In this document: positions 17,103 to 25,311 of the stretch, in pieces
Numbering within the stretch: the stretch's first letter is position 1
How the letters are laid out: the number at the start of each line of letters is the position of its first letter
Assembly: GCF_004364775.1 (NCBI RefSeq)
Contig: NZ_SOAL01000005.1
Coordinates: 62,001-126,000, forward strand
From: Comamonas sp. JUb58
Lineage (GTDB): Bacteria > Pseudomonadota > Gammaproteobacteria > Burkholderiales > Burkholderiaceae_C
Length of the DNA: 64,000 nucleotides
Reading direction: 5' to 3'
Made by a program: the position numbers and the translations under genes
The notes under the pieces: generated by a model
The model's input: the letters and a program-made list of their open reading frames with translations, nothing else
Databases searched by the model: none
What the model was told of the DNA's origin: nothing

Positions 17103-19214
17103 TTGATTTTCCTGTCCATCGCCGTTCACACCCCTGCCTACAGCGCCATCAGCGCAGCCAGTGAACTGCTCACCTACCTAGCCCCCCATGCACTGCCACC
17201 CGGCAGTCTGGTGCGCGTGCCCCTGGGCAAACGGGAGGTGCTGGGCGTCGTTTGGGGACCAGATACGGCATTCAATGGCGACCCCGCCAAGATCAAACCC
17301 ATTACCGCCGTACTGGAGGCGATTGCACCCATGCCTGAAAGTTGGCTGCGTTTGGTTCATTTTGCAGCCCGTTACTACCAGCGCAGCCTGGGCGAGATGG
17401 CAATTACCGCACTGCCACCGGCCTTGCGCGACCTGACGGTGGAGCAGCTGGCCCGGCGTTTGAAGCGCAAGAAGACAGCGAGCGACAGCGATATCGCCGC
17501 CGACCAGGCGCTAGCGCTGAGTCAGGAACAGATGGAGGTTTGCGCGCAGATAGACCAACATGCCGGCCCCTTTCTGCTTTTTGGCAGCACCGGCAGTGGC
17601 AAGACCGAGGTCTACCTGCACCAGGCCGAGGCCTTGTTCCAGCGCGATCCTGAGGCCCAGGTGCTGGTGATGGTGCCGGAGATTAACCTCACCCCCCAGC
17701 TGGAGGCCCGCTTCCAGGCGCGCTTTTCGGCCCGCTTGGGCGAAGGCGCGGTCGTCAGCATGCACAGCGGCATGACGGCGCCCCAGCGCCTCAAGAGCTG
17801 GCTGGCAGCCCATACCGGCCAGGCCCGCATTGTGCTGGGCACGCGCATGTCGGTGTTTGCGTCCATGCCGCAGTTGCGCCTATTGATCGTCGATGAAGAG
17901 CATGACGCGAGCTACAAGCAGCAGGAGGGGGCCCGCTACTCGGCGCGCGACCTGGCCATCTGGCGCGGCCATGATCTGCAGGCCCAGGTGATTCTGGGCT
18001 CGGCCACCCCCTCGCTGGAGAGCTGGTGGGCCAGCCGCCCGGCCACGGGTCAGGATGCAGGCGGCCGCTACCTGCGGCTGGCCATGCCCAGCCGCATCGG
18101 TGCCGGCCAGATGCCCCGGCTGCGCCTGGTCGATATGCGCCAGCAGCCGCGCCAAACCCTGTTTTCGCCCGCGCTGCTGCAAGCGATTACGCAGCGGGTG
18201 GAGAGGGGCGAGCAGGCGCTGGTGCTGCTCAACCGGCGCGGCTTTGCGCCGGTGCTGTTCTGCGGCGACTGCGGCTGGAAAAGCGATTGCCCGCACTGCA
18301 GCGCGCACCAGGTCTTCCACAAGATCGACCGCACGCTGCGCTGCCACCACTGCGGCTACAGCCAGCGCGTGCCGCAGGCCTGCCCCAGCTGCGGCAACCC
18401 GGACATTCTGCCACTGGGCAAGGGCACCGAGCAGCTGGAAGAAGCGCTGGAGCGCCTGCTGCGCAATGTGCAACGCCCCGACGGCCAGCCGGCCCGCATC
18501 GCCCGCATCGATGCCGACACCACCAAGGCCAAGGGCGCGCTGGAAGAGAAGATGGCCGATGTGCATGCCGGCGATGTCGATGTGCTGGTCGGCACGCAAA
18601 TGGTTGCCAAGGGCCATGATTTTCGGCGTGTGACCCTGGTCGCCGCCGTGCAGCCCGATGATGCGCTGATGTCCAGCGACTTCCGCGCGCCGGAGCGGCT
18701 GTTCTCGCTGCTGCTGCAGGCCGCCGGCCGCGCCGGGCGCGATGCCGCCTATGTGGCCGCCCAGGGCAGCGCGGTCGAGATGTGGCTGCAGACCCAGCAG
18801 CCCGAGCATGCCGTCTACCAGGCGCTACGCCAGTGGGACTACAGCGGCTTTGCCGCCCAGCAGCTCCAGGAGCGGCGCGATGCCGCCATGCCGCCCTTTG
18901 CCCACCAGGCCATCATCCGCGCCGATGCCCGCTCGCAGCAGGAGGCCCAGGCCTTTTTGCGCGCCGCGTCCGAGCTGGCCCATAGCCAGCAGCTGCTGGA
19001 AGGCAGCGAGGTCTTCGTCTACCCGCCCATTCCACTGTCCATGCAGCGCGTCGCCAATGTGGAGCGTGCCCAGATGCTGATCGAAAGCCCTTCACGCAAG
19101 GCCTTGCAGCAGTTCCTGCGCGCCTGGCAGCCCTGCCTGCACTGGCTGCGCGCCCATCCGGAGCACAAGGGCCTGGTGCGCTGGCTGGTCGATGTGGACC
19201 CGCAGGCGATCTAA
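17103..19214 (+). CDS. priA: Primosomal protein N' (PriA replication-restart helicase)
   Basis: About 703 residues. PriA recognises stalled or repaired forks and reloads the replicative helicase. The N-terminal DNA-binding domain begins at IAVHTPAYSAISAASELLTY. The helicase core has Walker A GSTGSGKTEVYLHQ, DEEHD (Walker B) and the late motif QAAGRAGRD. A zinc-binding insert carries CGDCGWKSDCPHC and CHHCGY/CPSCGN. The start is uncertain: no ATG lies near the conserved N-terminus, so the in-frame TTG at 17103 is given; the frame stays open upstream to 16929. It is downstream of the DnaA-box region and runs convergent with the AEC permease, with 4 bp between stops. Confidence 0.93.
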   Translation: MIFLSIAVHTPAYSAISAASELLTYLAPHALPPGSLVRVPLGKREVLGVVWGPDTAFNGDPAKIKPITAVLEAIAPMPESWLRLVHFAARYYQRSLGEMAITALPPALRDLTVEQLARRLKRKKTASDSDIAADQALALSQEQMEVCAQIDQHAGPFLLFGSTGSGKTEVYLHQAEALFQRDPEAQVLVMVPEINLTPQLEARFQARFSARLGEGAVVSMHSGMTAPQRLKSWLAAHTGQARIVLGTRMSVFASMPQLRLLIVDEEHDASYKQQEGARYSARDLAIWRGHDLQAQVILGSATPSLESWWASRPATGQDAGGRYLRLAMPSRIGAGQMPRLRLVDMRQQPRQTLFSPALLQAITQRVERGEQALVLLNRRGFAPVLFCGDCGWKSDCPHCSAHQVFHKIDRTLRCHHCGYSQRVPQACPSCGNPDILPLGKGTEQLEEALERLLRNVQRPDGQPARIARIDADTTKAKGALEEKMADVHAGDVDVLVGTQMVAKGHDFRRVTLVAAVQPDDALMSSDFRAPERLFSLLLQAAGRAGRDAAYVAAQGSAVEMWLQTQQPEHAVYQALRQWDYSGFAAQQLQERRDAAMPPFAHQAIIRADARSQQEAQAFLRAASELAHSQQLLEGSEVFVYPPIPLSMQRVANVERAQMLIESPSRKALQQFLRAWQPCLHWLRAHPEHKGLVRWLVDVDPQAI

Positions 19215-19218
19215 CGAC

Positions 19219-20169
19219 CTAAACCAACCAGGTCACCGCCGCCGAAAAGCTGACAAAGGCCAGCGCCGTGCTGACCAGGATGATGTGCGCAATGCGGCCG
19301 TTGTGGGCGCCATAGCGGCCCGCCAGCAAGGTGACATTGCTGGCGCTCGGCAACGCAGCCACCAGGGCGACCACCAGCAGAGCAAAAGGGTTGATGGGCA
19401 GACCCACCGCTATCGCAGCATGGCCCAGGCCCAGCACCAGCAGCGGGTGCACAAAGAGCTTGACCAGCGCCAGCGGCACATAGCTGGCGGGGGCCGCGTA
19501 TTCCTCTTCCACCATCTTGGAGCGGGCCAGCACGGCGCCGACGGCAAACAGCGCCACGGGGGTGGCGGCACTGCCCAGCAGGCCTGCGGTCTGGTCCAGC
19601 GCCTGGGGCAGCTTCCACTCCATGAACGAGGCCAGCGCGCCCAGCAGGATGGCCCAGGGCATGGGGTTGGTGAGCACGCCTTTGAGCGCCTTGAGCAGCG
19701 CCGCACGCGCATTGCCCGCCGCCCCATCCATGCGCGACAGCGCCAGGCACAGCGAGGTGGTGAACACCATGTCCACCAGCATGGTCACAATGGCCGGGCC
19801 GGCCGCCGCATCGCCGAGCAGCGCCACCAAGAGCGGTAGGCCCATAAAGCCGGTATTGGGAAAGGCCGTCACCAGCGCGCCAAAGGCGCTGTTGTTCCAG
19901 TCCATGCCCCGCAGGCGCGAGGCCGCCACGCAGCCCGCCACCAGCAGGAACTGGCACAGCACATAGAGCAGCAGGATCGGCAGGTTCATCAGCTGCGCAA
20001 AGGGCAGCGAAGAGCCGGCCTTGTACAGCATGCAAGGCAGCGCGAAATACAGCACAAAGGCATTCACGCCGGCAATCGCCTGCAGCGGGAAAATGCCGCG
20101 CCGCGTGGCCACAAAGCCGCACAGAACCAGCGCAAAAAACGGAAAGGTGACTAAAAAGACGGACAGCAC
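19219..20169 (-). CDS. AEC-family (auxin efflux carrier-like) membrane transporter
   Basis: About 316 residues, roughly ten hydrophobic helices in two halves. The first helix LSVFLVTFPFFALVLCGFVA, the motif NAFVLYFALPCMLY, GLPLLVAL and the late PSASNVTLLAGRYG are typical of AEC permeases. In bacteria these usually export organic acids such as malate or malonate; the substrate here is unknown. The frame is open further upstream, but the family N-terminus starts at the GTG at 20169, which is chosen. A terminator at 20241-20275 separates it from the Roadblock/GTPase operon upstream, so it is probably transcribed alone. Confidence 0.85.
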   Translation of the reverse strand: MLSVFLVTFPFFALVLCGFVATRRGIFPLQAIAGVNAFVLYFALPCMLYKAGSSLPFAQLMNLPILLLYVLCQFLLVAGCVAASRLRGMDWNNSAFGALVTAFPNTGFMGLPLLVALLGDAAAGPAIVTMLVDMVFTTSLCLALSRMDGAAGNARAALLKALKGVLTNPMPWAILLGALASFMEWKLPQALDQTAGLLGSAATPVALFAVGAVLARSKMVEEEYAAPASYVPLALVKLFVHPLLVLGLGHAAIAVGLPINPFALLVVALVAALPSASNVTLLAGRYGAHNGRIAHIILVSTALAFVSFSAAVTWLV

Positions 20170-20240
20170 GGCTCGATTGTGCCCAGATTGCGCCAGCGCA
20201 GATGTAGCGCGAGGGACCGGCAGCGATGCACCCGGCCCAT

Positions 20241-20275
20241 AAAAGAAAAGACCAGCCATGCGCATGGCCAGTCTT
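20241..20275 (-). terminator. Rho-independent terminator after the GTPase/Roadblock operon
   Basis: On the minus strand an interrupted inverted repeat (AAGAC..GGCCATG with CATGGC..GTCTT) is followed by TTTTCTTTTA. It lies between the last Roadblock gene and the AEC permease and should end the four-gene operon. Confidence 0.7.
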
Positions 20276-20330
20276 GCAAGGCCCAGATGCAGCAGAAAGC
20301 CAGATCAGCGCCTAAAACAGTCTAAAAATC

Positions 20331-20690
20331 TTAGATCGTCACCAATTTTTCAACTTCAGCGCTTTTGCGGCGGGCCAGTGCCAGGTTGCTGCGCTGCTTG
20401 TCCAGCACCAGGTACAGGAACAGGCCTTCCTTCAGCGCCACTGGGCGGATGATGTGGTACTGCGAGCCCAGGGTGATCAGAATGTCGTCGATGGAATCCT
20501 GCAGACCCAGCGACTTCATCGTCTTGAGCTTGGCACGTACCACCTCGGTGTTGCCGGCCGCTGCCAGCTCCAGGTCCAGGCCCGATCCGGCACTGCCCAG
20601 CAGCATGCCGCTGCCACTGTCCACCAAGGCGGCGCACATGGCGCCTTCCACCGTCAAAAGTTGCGTCAACGCTTCTTGAACCGATGCCAT
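20331..20690 (-). CDS. Roadblock/LC7 domain protein A
   Basis: 119 residues, essentially one Roadblock/LC7 domain. These proteins act as partners or activators of small Ras-like GTPases such as MglA and CvnD. Features seen are an N-terminal helix VQEALTQLLTVEGAMCAALVDSGSGMLLG, the pattern AGNTEVVRAKLKTM in the long helix, and the strand HIIRPVALKEGLFLYLVLD. The ATG at 20690 has GGGGAG six bases before it; an in-frame GTG one codon earlier is the alternative. It is the last gene of a four-gene operon, separated from its sister Roadblock gene by 110 bp. The direct binding partner is inferred from context. Confidence 0.82.
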   Translation of the reverse strand: MASVQEALTQLLTVEGAMCAALVDSGSGMLLGSAGSGLDLELAAAGNTEVVRAKLKTMKSLGLQDSIDDILITLGSQYHIIRPVALKEGLFLYLVLDKQRSNLALARRKSAEVEKLVTI

Positions 20691-20800
20691 CACACTCCCC
20701 CTTCACACACTGGCGGTTTATCGTGACTGCAGCCTGCGGCCAGTGCGGCGCATGCACAGCTCTCCCATGGCCAGGTGCTGGCTTGCCGCCAGCCAGGCCA

Positions 20801-21199
20801 TCAGACTTTGTTCATCTCGGCGCCCACTTCGGCCGCCGCCCACAGCACGCGGCCGAGGATTGCATTGGTATCAAGCACCATGCACAGAATGCAGGGGAAC
20901 TCGGAGGTGACCGACTGGAACACCACCACGCCGCTCTCGGTCTCGAAGGTCAGGCGCTTGCAACCGGTGTGGTTGATCTCGCGCCCCACGGCGCGCGCCA
21001 TGGCCATCAGGGAGCCGGCCATCGCCGACAGGCGGTTCAGCTGCAGTTCGCTGTTCGTACGCAGGGACGCAATTTCAAATCCATCGGGCGTGCTCAGCAG
21101 TGCAACACGCACGCCATCAACAGGACCAATAAGCTTATCAAGCGCCTGCTGGCCTGCCTTGACGACCTGGGCAGGGATCAGAGGTTGTGATGCAGTCAT
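20801..21199 (-). CDS. Roadblock/LC7 domain protein B
   Basis: 132 residues, a second Roadblock/LC7-like domain (GVRVALLSTPDGFEIASL, LNRLSAMAGSLMAMARAVG, ESGVVVFQSVTSEFPCILCM). It has the classical Roadblock layout in which a conserved Asp-Gly turn is followed by a long helix with Ser/Ala-rich pattern, as in CvnB and MglB. The ATG at 21199 overlaps the GTPase stop as ATGA, so the two are probably translated together and act as a pair. It differs enough from the downstream Roadblock protein that the two could form a heterodimer; this is inference. Confidence 0.82.
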   Translation of the reverse strand: MTASQPLIPAQVVKAGQQALDKLIGPVDGVRVALLSTPDGFEIASLRTNSELQLNRLSAMAGSLMAMARAVGREINHTGCKRLTFETESGVVVFQSVTSEFPCILCMVLDTNAILGRVLWAAAEVGAEMNKV

Positions 21200-21762
21200 G
21201 AATTCTCGCTTTGCAGAGACAGCATGGAAACTAGTACGCTCATCGCATCCAGCAGCTGCCCACGGTCGCGTGGGTCCGCTTCCAGAACGGGAATCACCCC
21301 ATGACCAGCAGAATACACGCCTTGGGCGAATGTTTCAATTTGTTGTGTTGCTGCCGGGCGCGCGCTCAGCACCAGCGTGACAGGTGGCTGGGGCAGTTGC
21401 CGGATTTCATCGAGGATGTGGTTGGTCTCCGCCAGGCTCGTGGGGCTGTTCACATCGGTCATGATGAACACGCCCATCGACACCGACAGCACCCACTGGC
21501 GCACAAAGCTGAAACGCTCCTGGCCAGGGCAGCCGCAGATCTGCACCACCTCGCCACCGCCCAGATCGATCTCGCCAAACTCGGTGCCGACCGTGGTCAG
21601 TTCCTTGCTGTGGGCCGCCAGGTCCAGGTTGCGGACATCGGAGCTGGACATCAGCGCGCCACAGAGCGAACGCACGGCGGTCGTCTTGCCAATACCCATG
21701 GGGCCACACAGCGCAATGCGCGGCATCTTCTGCGGCCCTGATCCGCCTGCTTCTTGGTTCAT
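21196..21762 (-). CDS. Small Ras-like GTPase (CvnD/MglA-like), with a degenerate guanine-specificity motif
   Basis: 188 residues. The P-loop is intact (LCGPMGIGKTTAVRSLCG). Switch I region contains TTVGTEFGEIDLGGGE, and switch II has GCPGQERFSFVRQW, the PGQE form typical of bacterial Ras-like proteins. The G4 motif is unusual: where CvnD-type proteins have N-x-x-D this one reads LVLSARPA, lacking both Asn and Asp. The C-terminal ADPRDRGQLLDAMSVLVSML matches CvnD-like proteins. ATGA overlaps on both sides couple it to its neighbours. It is likely a molecular switch worked by the Roadblock proteins; the output is unknown. Confidence 0.83.
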   Translation of the reverse strand: MNQEAGGSGPQKMPRIALCGPMGIGKTTAVRSLCGALMSSSDVRNLDLAAHSKELTTVGTEFGEIDLGGGEVVQICGCPGQERFSFVRQWVLSVSMGVFIMTDVNSPTSLAETNHILDEIRQLPQPPVTLVLSARPAATQQIETFAQGVYSAGHGVIPVLEADPRDRGQLLDAMSVLVSMLSLQSENS

Positions 21763-22463
21763 CCCGGCTTACCTCCCCCTCGTATCCATCGGCCCAAACG
21801 GCTGAGCAAACCTTTGGAGTGTAGCGGCTCGCGATGGTGGGAGGGGGAAGAAGCAGGCGTAATTACCGGCATGGCCACGCCGCGCAGCACGCCACGGCGG
21901 CCCAGTTCGACCAAAAGGCCGCGGGCCATGGTGTTGTCCAGGCCGCTGTGCAGGCAGAGCTGGGCAATCGAGACCGGCTCGCGCGACAGCAGGGCCAGCG
22001 CGCGGATGCAGGCGCCGGTATTGAAAGGCGCACCCACCGACACCCAGGACTTGAGCTGGTAGCGGAACTCCTGGCGCGTCGTCGGAGCCGGTTGTGCAGC
22101 GGCCTGCTCCGATTCCTGGCGGATGACCTTGTTGCGCGCATCCCAGTCGAGCAGAAAGACGGCGGCGCGGTCAAACATGTCGATCAGATCGCTCAGGGTG
22201 TAGTCCACCTCCAGACGGCCCACCCAGCTTGCGCCATCGAGCATGGCCGTGCGCACCTGGCCGATGCAGACCACGCAGGGCGCCTTGCCCAGCGAGGAGA
22301 TAGCGTCCGCCATGCCCTGGTCCAGCACAATCAGCTGGGCACGGTCACGCGGCACTTCCTTCCAGGGAAGCACCGATTTACGCGATGCCACACCATACAG
22401 CGGCGCAAAGCGGTTGCGGCTGCTCGGGGTCAGCAATTCAGCGGAAATACCGGCGGTCTGCAT
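21759..22463 (-). CDS. GTPase-operon protein with C-terminal winged-helix-like segment
   Basis: 234 residues, no confident family name. The middle part (APCVVCIGQVRTAMLDGASW, DYTLSDLIDMFDRAAVFLLD) is an alpha/beta stretch of unknown fold. A segment at about 165-200 (ALALLSREPVSIAQLCLHSG, then MARGLLVELGRRGVL) has the helix-turn-helix-wing pattern seen in DUF742/CvnC proteins that accompany Roadblock and GTPase genes in actinobacteria. The C-terminus is Ser/Arg/Gly-rich. It is the first gene of the operon, its stop overlaps the GTPase ATG, and a plausible sigma-70 promoter lies 31-60 bp upstream. The DUF742 likeness is pattern-level only. Confidence 0.6.
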   Translation of the reverse strand: MQTAGISAELLTPSSRNRFAPLYGVASRKSVLPWKEVPRDRAQLIVLDQGMADAISSLGKAPCVVCIGQVRTAMLDGASWVGRLEVDYTLSDLIDMFDRAAVFLLDWDARNKVIRQESEQAAAQPAPTTRQEFRYQLKSWVSVGAPFNTGACIRALALLSREPVSIAQLCLHSGLDNTMARGLLVELGRRGVLRGVAMPVITPASSPSHHREPLHSKGLLSRLGRWIRGGGKPG

Positions 22464-22493
22464 GGCGCTTATCTCAGACTTTTATTGGCTTAA

Positions 22494-22523
22494 TTAATAG
22501 CGTTTGCCACTTGATAGAAGCAA
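22494..22523 (-). promoter_or_regulatory. Candidate sigma-70 promoter for the GTPase/Roadblock operon
   Basis: On the minus strand TTGCTT (22518-22523) and TATTAA (22494-22499) are separated by 18 bp, ending 31 bp before the first ATG. The surrounding 270 bp (22464-22737) are AT-richer than average. They also hold a 13-bp palindrome at 22605-22617 next to TTGACA on the rep side, where no matching -10 box was found. Confidence 0.4.
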
Positions 22524-22737
22524 TGCTATCGGCATTCTAGAAGCTTGTTCGCCAGACGCAAGCTTTTCCCCGCAGGTTTTACCAACTGCTCTACATTCAT
22601 TGACAATTCCAGGAATTCTGTGGTTTTTTGTGTAAGCAAACATGTAAAAACCAATGTCCTGCATCTGCAACCGAAAGCCGGTTTGCGGCTATTCTTCTGC
22701 GCTTTCCTCCTTGATCTGCAAAGGTTCTTTCGCCCCC

Positions 22738-24816
22738 ATGGCCCATGGTCTCAATCTCGCCCAATTACAAGCAGTGCACTACACCCAGGGGCCTTGCCTG
22801 GTGCTGGCCGGTGCCGGATCGGGCAAGACCCGGGTCATCACCCACAAGATTGCCCGCCTGATCGAGACCGGCATGGCGCCGCGCAAGATTGCCGCCATCA
22901 CCTTCACCAACAAGGCGGCGTCTGAAATGCGCGAGCGCGCCAAGAGCCTCATCGGCCGCCAGGCCAAGGATGTGCTGGTCTGCACCTTCCACGCGCTGGG
23001 CGTGAAGATGGTGCGCGAGGACGGCCATGTGCTGGGGCTCAAGCCGCAGTTCAGCATCCTGGACAGCGACGATGTGGTCGGCATCCTCAAGGATGCGGCC
23101 GGCGGTACCGCCGATGTGGCCACCGCGCGCCAGTGGCAGTGGACCATCAGCAAATGGAAGAACATGGGCCTCGACTACAAGGAGGCGCTGGCCCAGGCCG
23201 CCGATGACAACGAGCGCGCCATTGCCGTGCTGATGCAGCGCTACGACGAGCGGCTGACCGCCTACCAGAGCGTGGACTTTGACGACCTGATCGGCATGCC
23301 GCTGCGGCTGCTGCGCGACCACCCCGAGGTCCGCGCCAAATGGCAGACCAACCTGGGCCATGTGCTGGTCGACGAATACCAGGACACCAATGCCACCCAG
23401 TACGAGCTGCTCAAGCTGCTGGTGGGCGAGCGCGGCCACCTCACCGCCGTGGGCGATGACGACCAGAGCATCTACGGCTGGCGCGGTGCGACCCTGGACA
23501 ACCTCAAGAAGCTGCCGGTGGACTACCCCCAGCTCAAGGTCATCAAGCTTGAGCAGAACTACCGCTCGACCAGTTCCATCCTGCGCGCGGCCAACAATGT
23601 GATCCAGCCCAATCCCAAGCTGTTTCCCAAGACCTTGTTTTCCGAGCTGGGCGAGGGTGAGCCGGTGCGCATTGTCGATTGCGACTCGGAAGAGCACGAG
23701 GCCGAGCGCGCCGTTGCCCGCATCCTCAGCCTGCGCGCCGCCGCCAACCCGCCACCGGACTGGAAGAATTTCGCCATCCTCTACCGCGCCAACCACCAGG
23801 CCAAGCCCTTTGAGAAGGCCTTGCGCAAGGCCAATGTGCCCTACAAGGTGTCGGGCGGCACCAGCTTTTTTGACCGCGCCGAAATCCGCGACCTCTGTGC
23901 CTGGTTCCGGCTGTGGATCAACAACGACGACGACCCGGCGTTTCTGCGCGCCATCACCAACCCCAAGCGCGGCATCGGCCACACCACCTTGGGGCGCCTG
24001 GGCGAATTCTCCAAGGCCCACCACTGCAGCATGTTTGGCGCGCTGTTCAACACCATGCTGGAAGACGCCATGCCCGCCAAGGGCCGCGAGAGCCTGCTGG
24101 AGTTTGGCCGCTACATCAATGACCTCGAATACCGCGCCCGCCAGACACGCGGTGCCGAGGAATCGCTGGCCTTTCTGCTCGACTGGCTCAAGGAGATCGG
24201 CTATGAGCAGCACCTCTACGACGCGGAAGACAGCGAGAAAGTCGCTGCCGCGCGCTGGACCAATGTGCTGGAGTTCTGCGACTGGATGGCCCAGCGTGCC
24301 GGTGGCCAGACCACGACGGCGGCCGACACCACGACCGTGAGCGAGTCCAAGAGCCTGCTTGAAGTCTCGCAGACCATTGCGCTGCTCTCGACCATCAGTG
24401 AGCGCGAAAAAGAGCAGGACATGGTGATACTGTCCACCCTGCACGCCAGCAAAGGCCTGGAATGGCCGCATGTGATGCTGATCGGCGTCAACGAAGGGCT
24501 GCTGCCCTTCAAGCTCGACGACGATGATGGCCGCCAGCAAAAGGTCAGCGAGGACACCGCGCAGCGCCTGCAGGAAGAGCGCCGCCTGATGTATGTGGGC
24601 ATCACCCGGGCCCAGCGCTCGCTGGCCGTGAGCTGGACCAAGCGGCGCAAAAAGGGTCGCGAGCTGGTCTCCGCCCTGCCCAGCCGCTTTATTGCCGAGA
24701 TGGGTCTGGACAGCAGCACCGCCCGCGAAGACCCGCGCGAAAAACTGCGCAAGCTGCGCGAAGAATTCGCGCGCAAGGCCCAGAACAGCGCCGCCGCCAG
24801 CCCCGATTCGAACTGA
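22738..24816 (+). CDS. rep: ATP-dependent DNA helicase Rep (UvrD/Rep family)
   Basis: About 692 residues, superfamily 1A 3'-5' helicase that clears proteins from DNA ahead of forks. The Q motif LNLAQLQAVHYTQGPC starts the protein. Walker A is AGAGSGKTRVITHK, then FTNKAASEMRER (Ia), VDEYQDTN (II), GDDDQSIYGWRGA (III), EQNYRST (IV), TLHASKGLEW (V) and YVGITRAQRSL (VI). The 2B insertion is complete. The spacing STFHALGVK with Asp-Asp and the overall length favour Rep over UvrD. The start is the ATG at 22738, where the conserved N-terminus begins; an earlier in-frame start at 22654 is unlikely. It probably shares a transcript with the lipoprotein gene 6 bp downstream. Confidence 0.93.
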   Translation: MAHGLNLAQLQAVHYTQGPCLVLAGAGSGKTRVITHKIARLIETGMAPRKIAAITFTNKAASEMRERAKSLIGRQAKDVLVCTFHALGVKMVREDGHVLGLKPQFSILDSDDVVGILKDAAGGTADVATARQWQWTISKWKNMGLDYKEALAQAADDNERAIAVLMQRYDERLTAYQSVDFDDLIGMPLRLLRDHPEVRAKWQTNLGHVLVDEYQDTNATQYELLKLLVGERGHLTAVGDDDQSIYGWRGATLDNLKKLPVDYPQLKVIKLEQNYRSTSSILRAANNVIQPNPKLFPKTLFSELGEGEPVRIVDCDSEEHEAERAVARILSLRAAANPPPDWKNFAILYRANHQAKPFEKALRKANVPYKVSGGTSFFDRAEIRDLCAWFRLWINNDDDPAFLRAITNPKRGIGHTTLGRLGEFSKAHHCSMFGALFNTMLEDAMPAKGRESLLEFGRYINDLEYRARQTRGAEESLAFLLDWLKEIGYEQHLYDAEDSEKVAAARWTNVLEFCDWMAQRAGGQTTTAADTTTVSESKSLLEVSQTIALLSTISEREKEQDMVILSTLHASKGLEWPHVMLIGVNEGLLPFKLDDDDGRQQKVSEDTAQRLQEERRLMYVGITRAQRSLAVSWTKRRKKGRELVSALPSRFIAEMGLDSSTAREDPREKLRKLREEFARKAQNSAAASPDSN

Positions 24817-24822
24817 GTATCC

Positions 24823-25251
24823 ATGACCAAGACCCTGATCCTGACCGCTTTCTGCGCTGCACTGACGAGCGCCTGTACGACCACCCCAGCCCCCCGCCCC
24901 GCCTGCCCCACTGCGATGCAGATGGAGCAGCCCGAGCTGCTGGGCCACTGGCAGGCCGAACTGCCCGGCCTGCCCGGCCCCGTGACTTTGCAGCTGGCGC
25001 CCCACCCCGAATGGAACGACACCGTCAAAGGCCAGATCCAGCGGCCCGGCAGCACGGCCATCGTGGTCGGTGATGTGGACAAGGGCAAGCTGACGATGGA
25101 AGAGTCGGCCGATGGCAAAAAGGTCTCGGGCACCTGGCTGGGCGAGGTGGTCGACGGCAGCTGTGGCCGCGAGATCCGGGGCGAATGGTTGGATGCAAAC
25201 GACAACAGCCACGCCTTCGTCATGCGCAAGCCACCGAAAACGCCGCGATAA
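24823..25251 (+). CDS. Small lipoprotein of unknown function
   Basis: 142 residues. The first 18 form a lipoprotein signal with lipobox LTSAC, so the mature protein should begin at Cys18 and be membrane anchored. The remainder is predicted beta-rich (LLGHWQAELPGLPGPVTLQL, VSGTWLGEVVDGSCGREIRG), with Gly/Trp patterns suggesting a small beta barrel or sandwich. No named family is recognised with confidence. The ATG follows the rep stop by 6 bp with no terminator, so it is likely co-transcribed with rep. Confidence 0.75.
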   Translation: MTKTLILTAFCAALTSACTTTPAPRPACPTAMQMEQPELLGHWQAELPGLPGPVTLQLAPHPEWNDTVKGQIQRPGSTAIVVGDVDKGKLTMEESADGKKVSGTWLGEVVDGSCGREIRGEWLDANDNSHAFVMRKPPKTPR

Positions 25252-25311
25252 ACGCAATAATGTGTATCCGCGCTGCCATTCCAGCCACGCGCCCTCTCTC
25301 CCTCCTCGACC

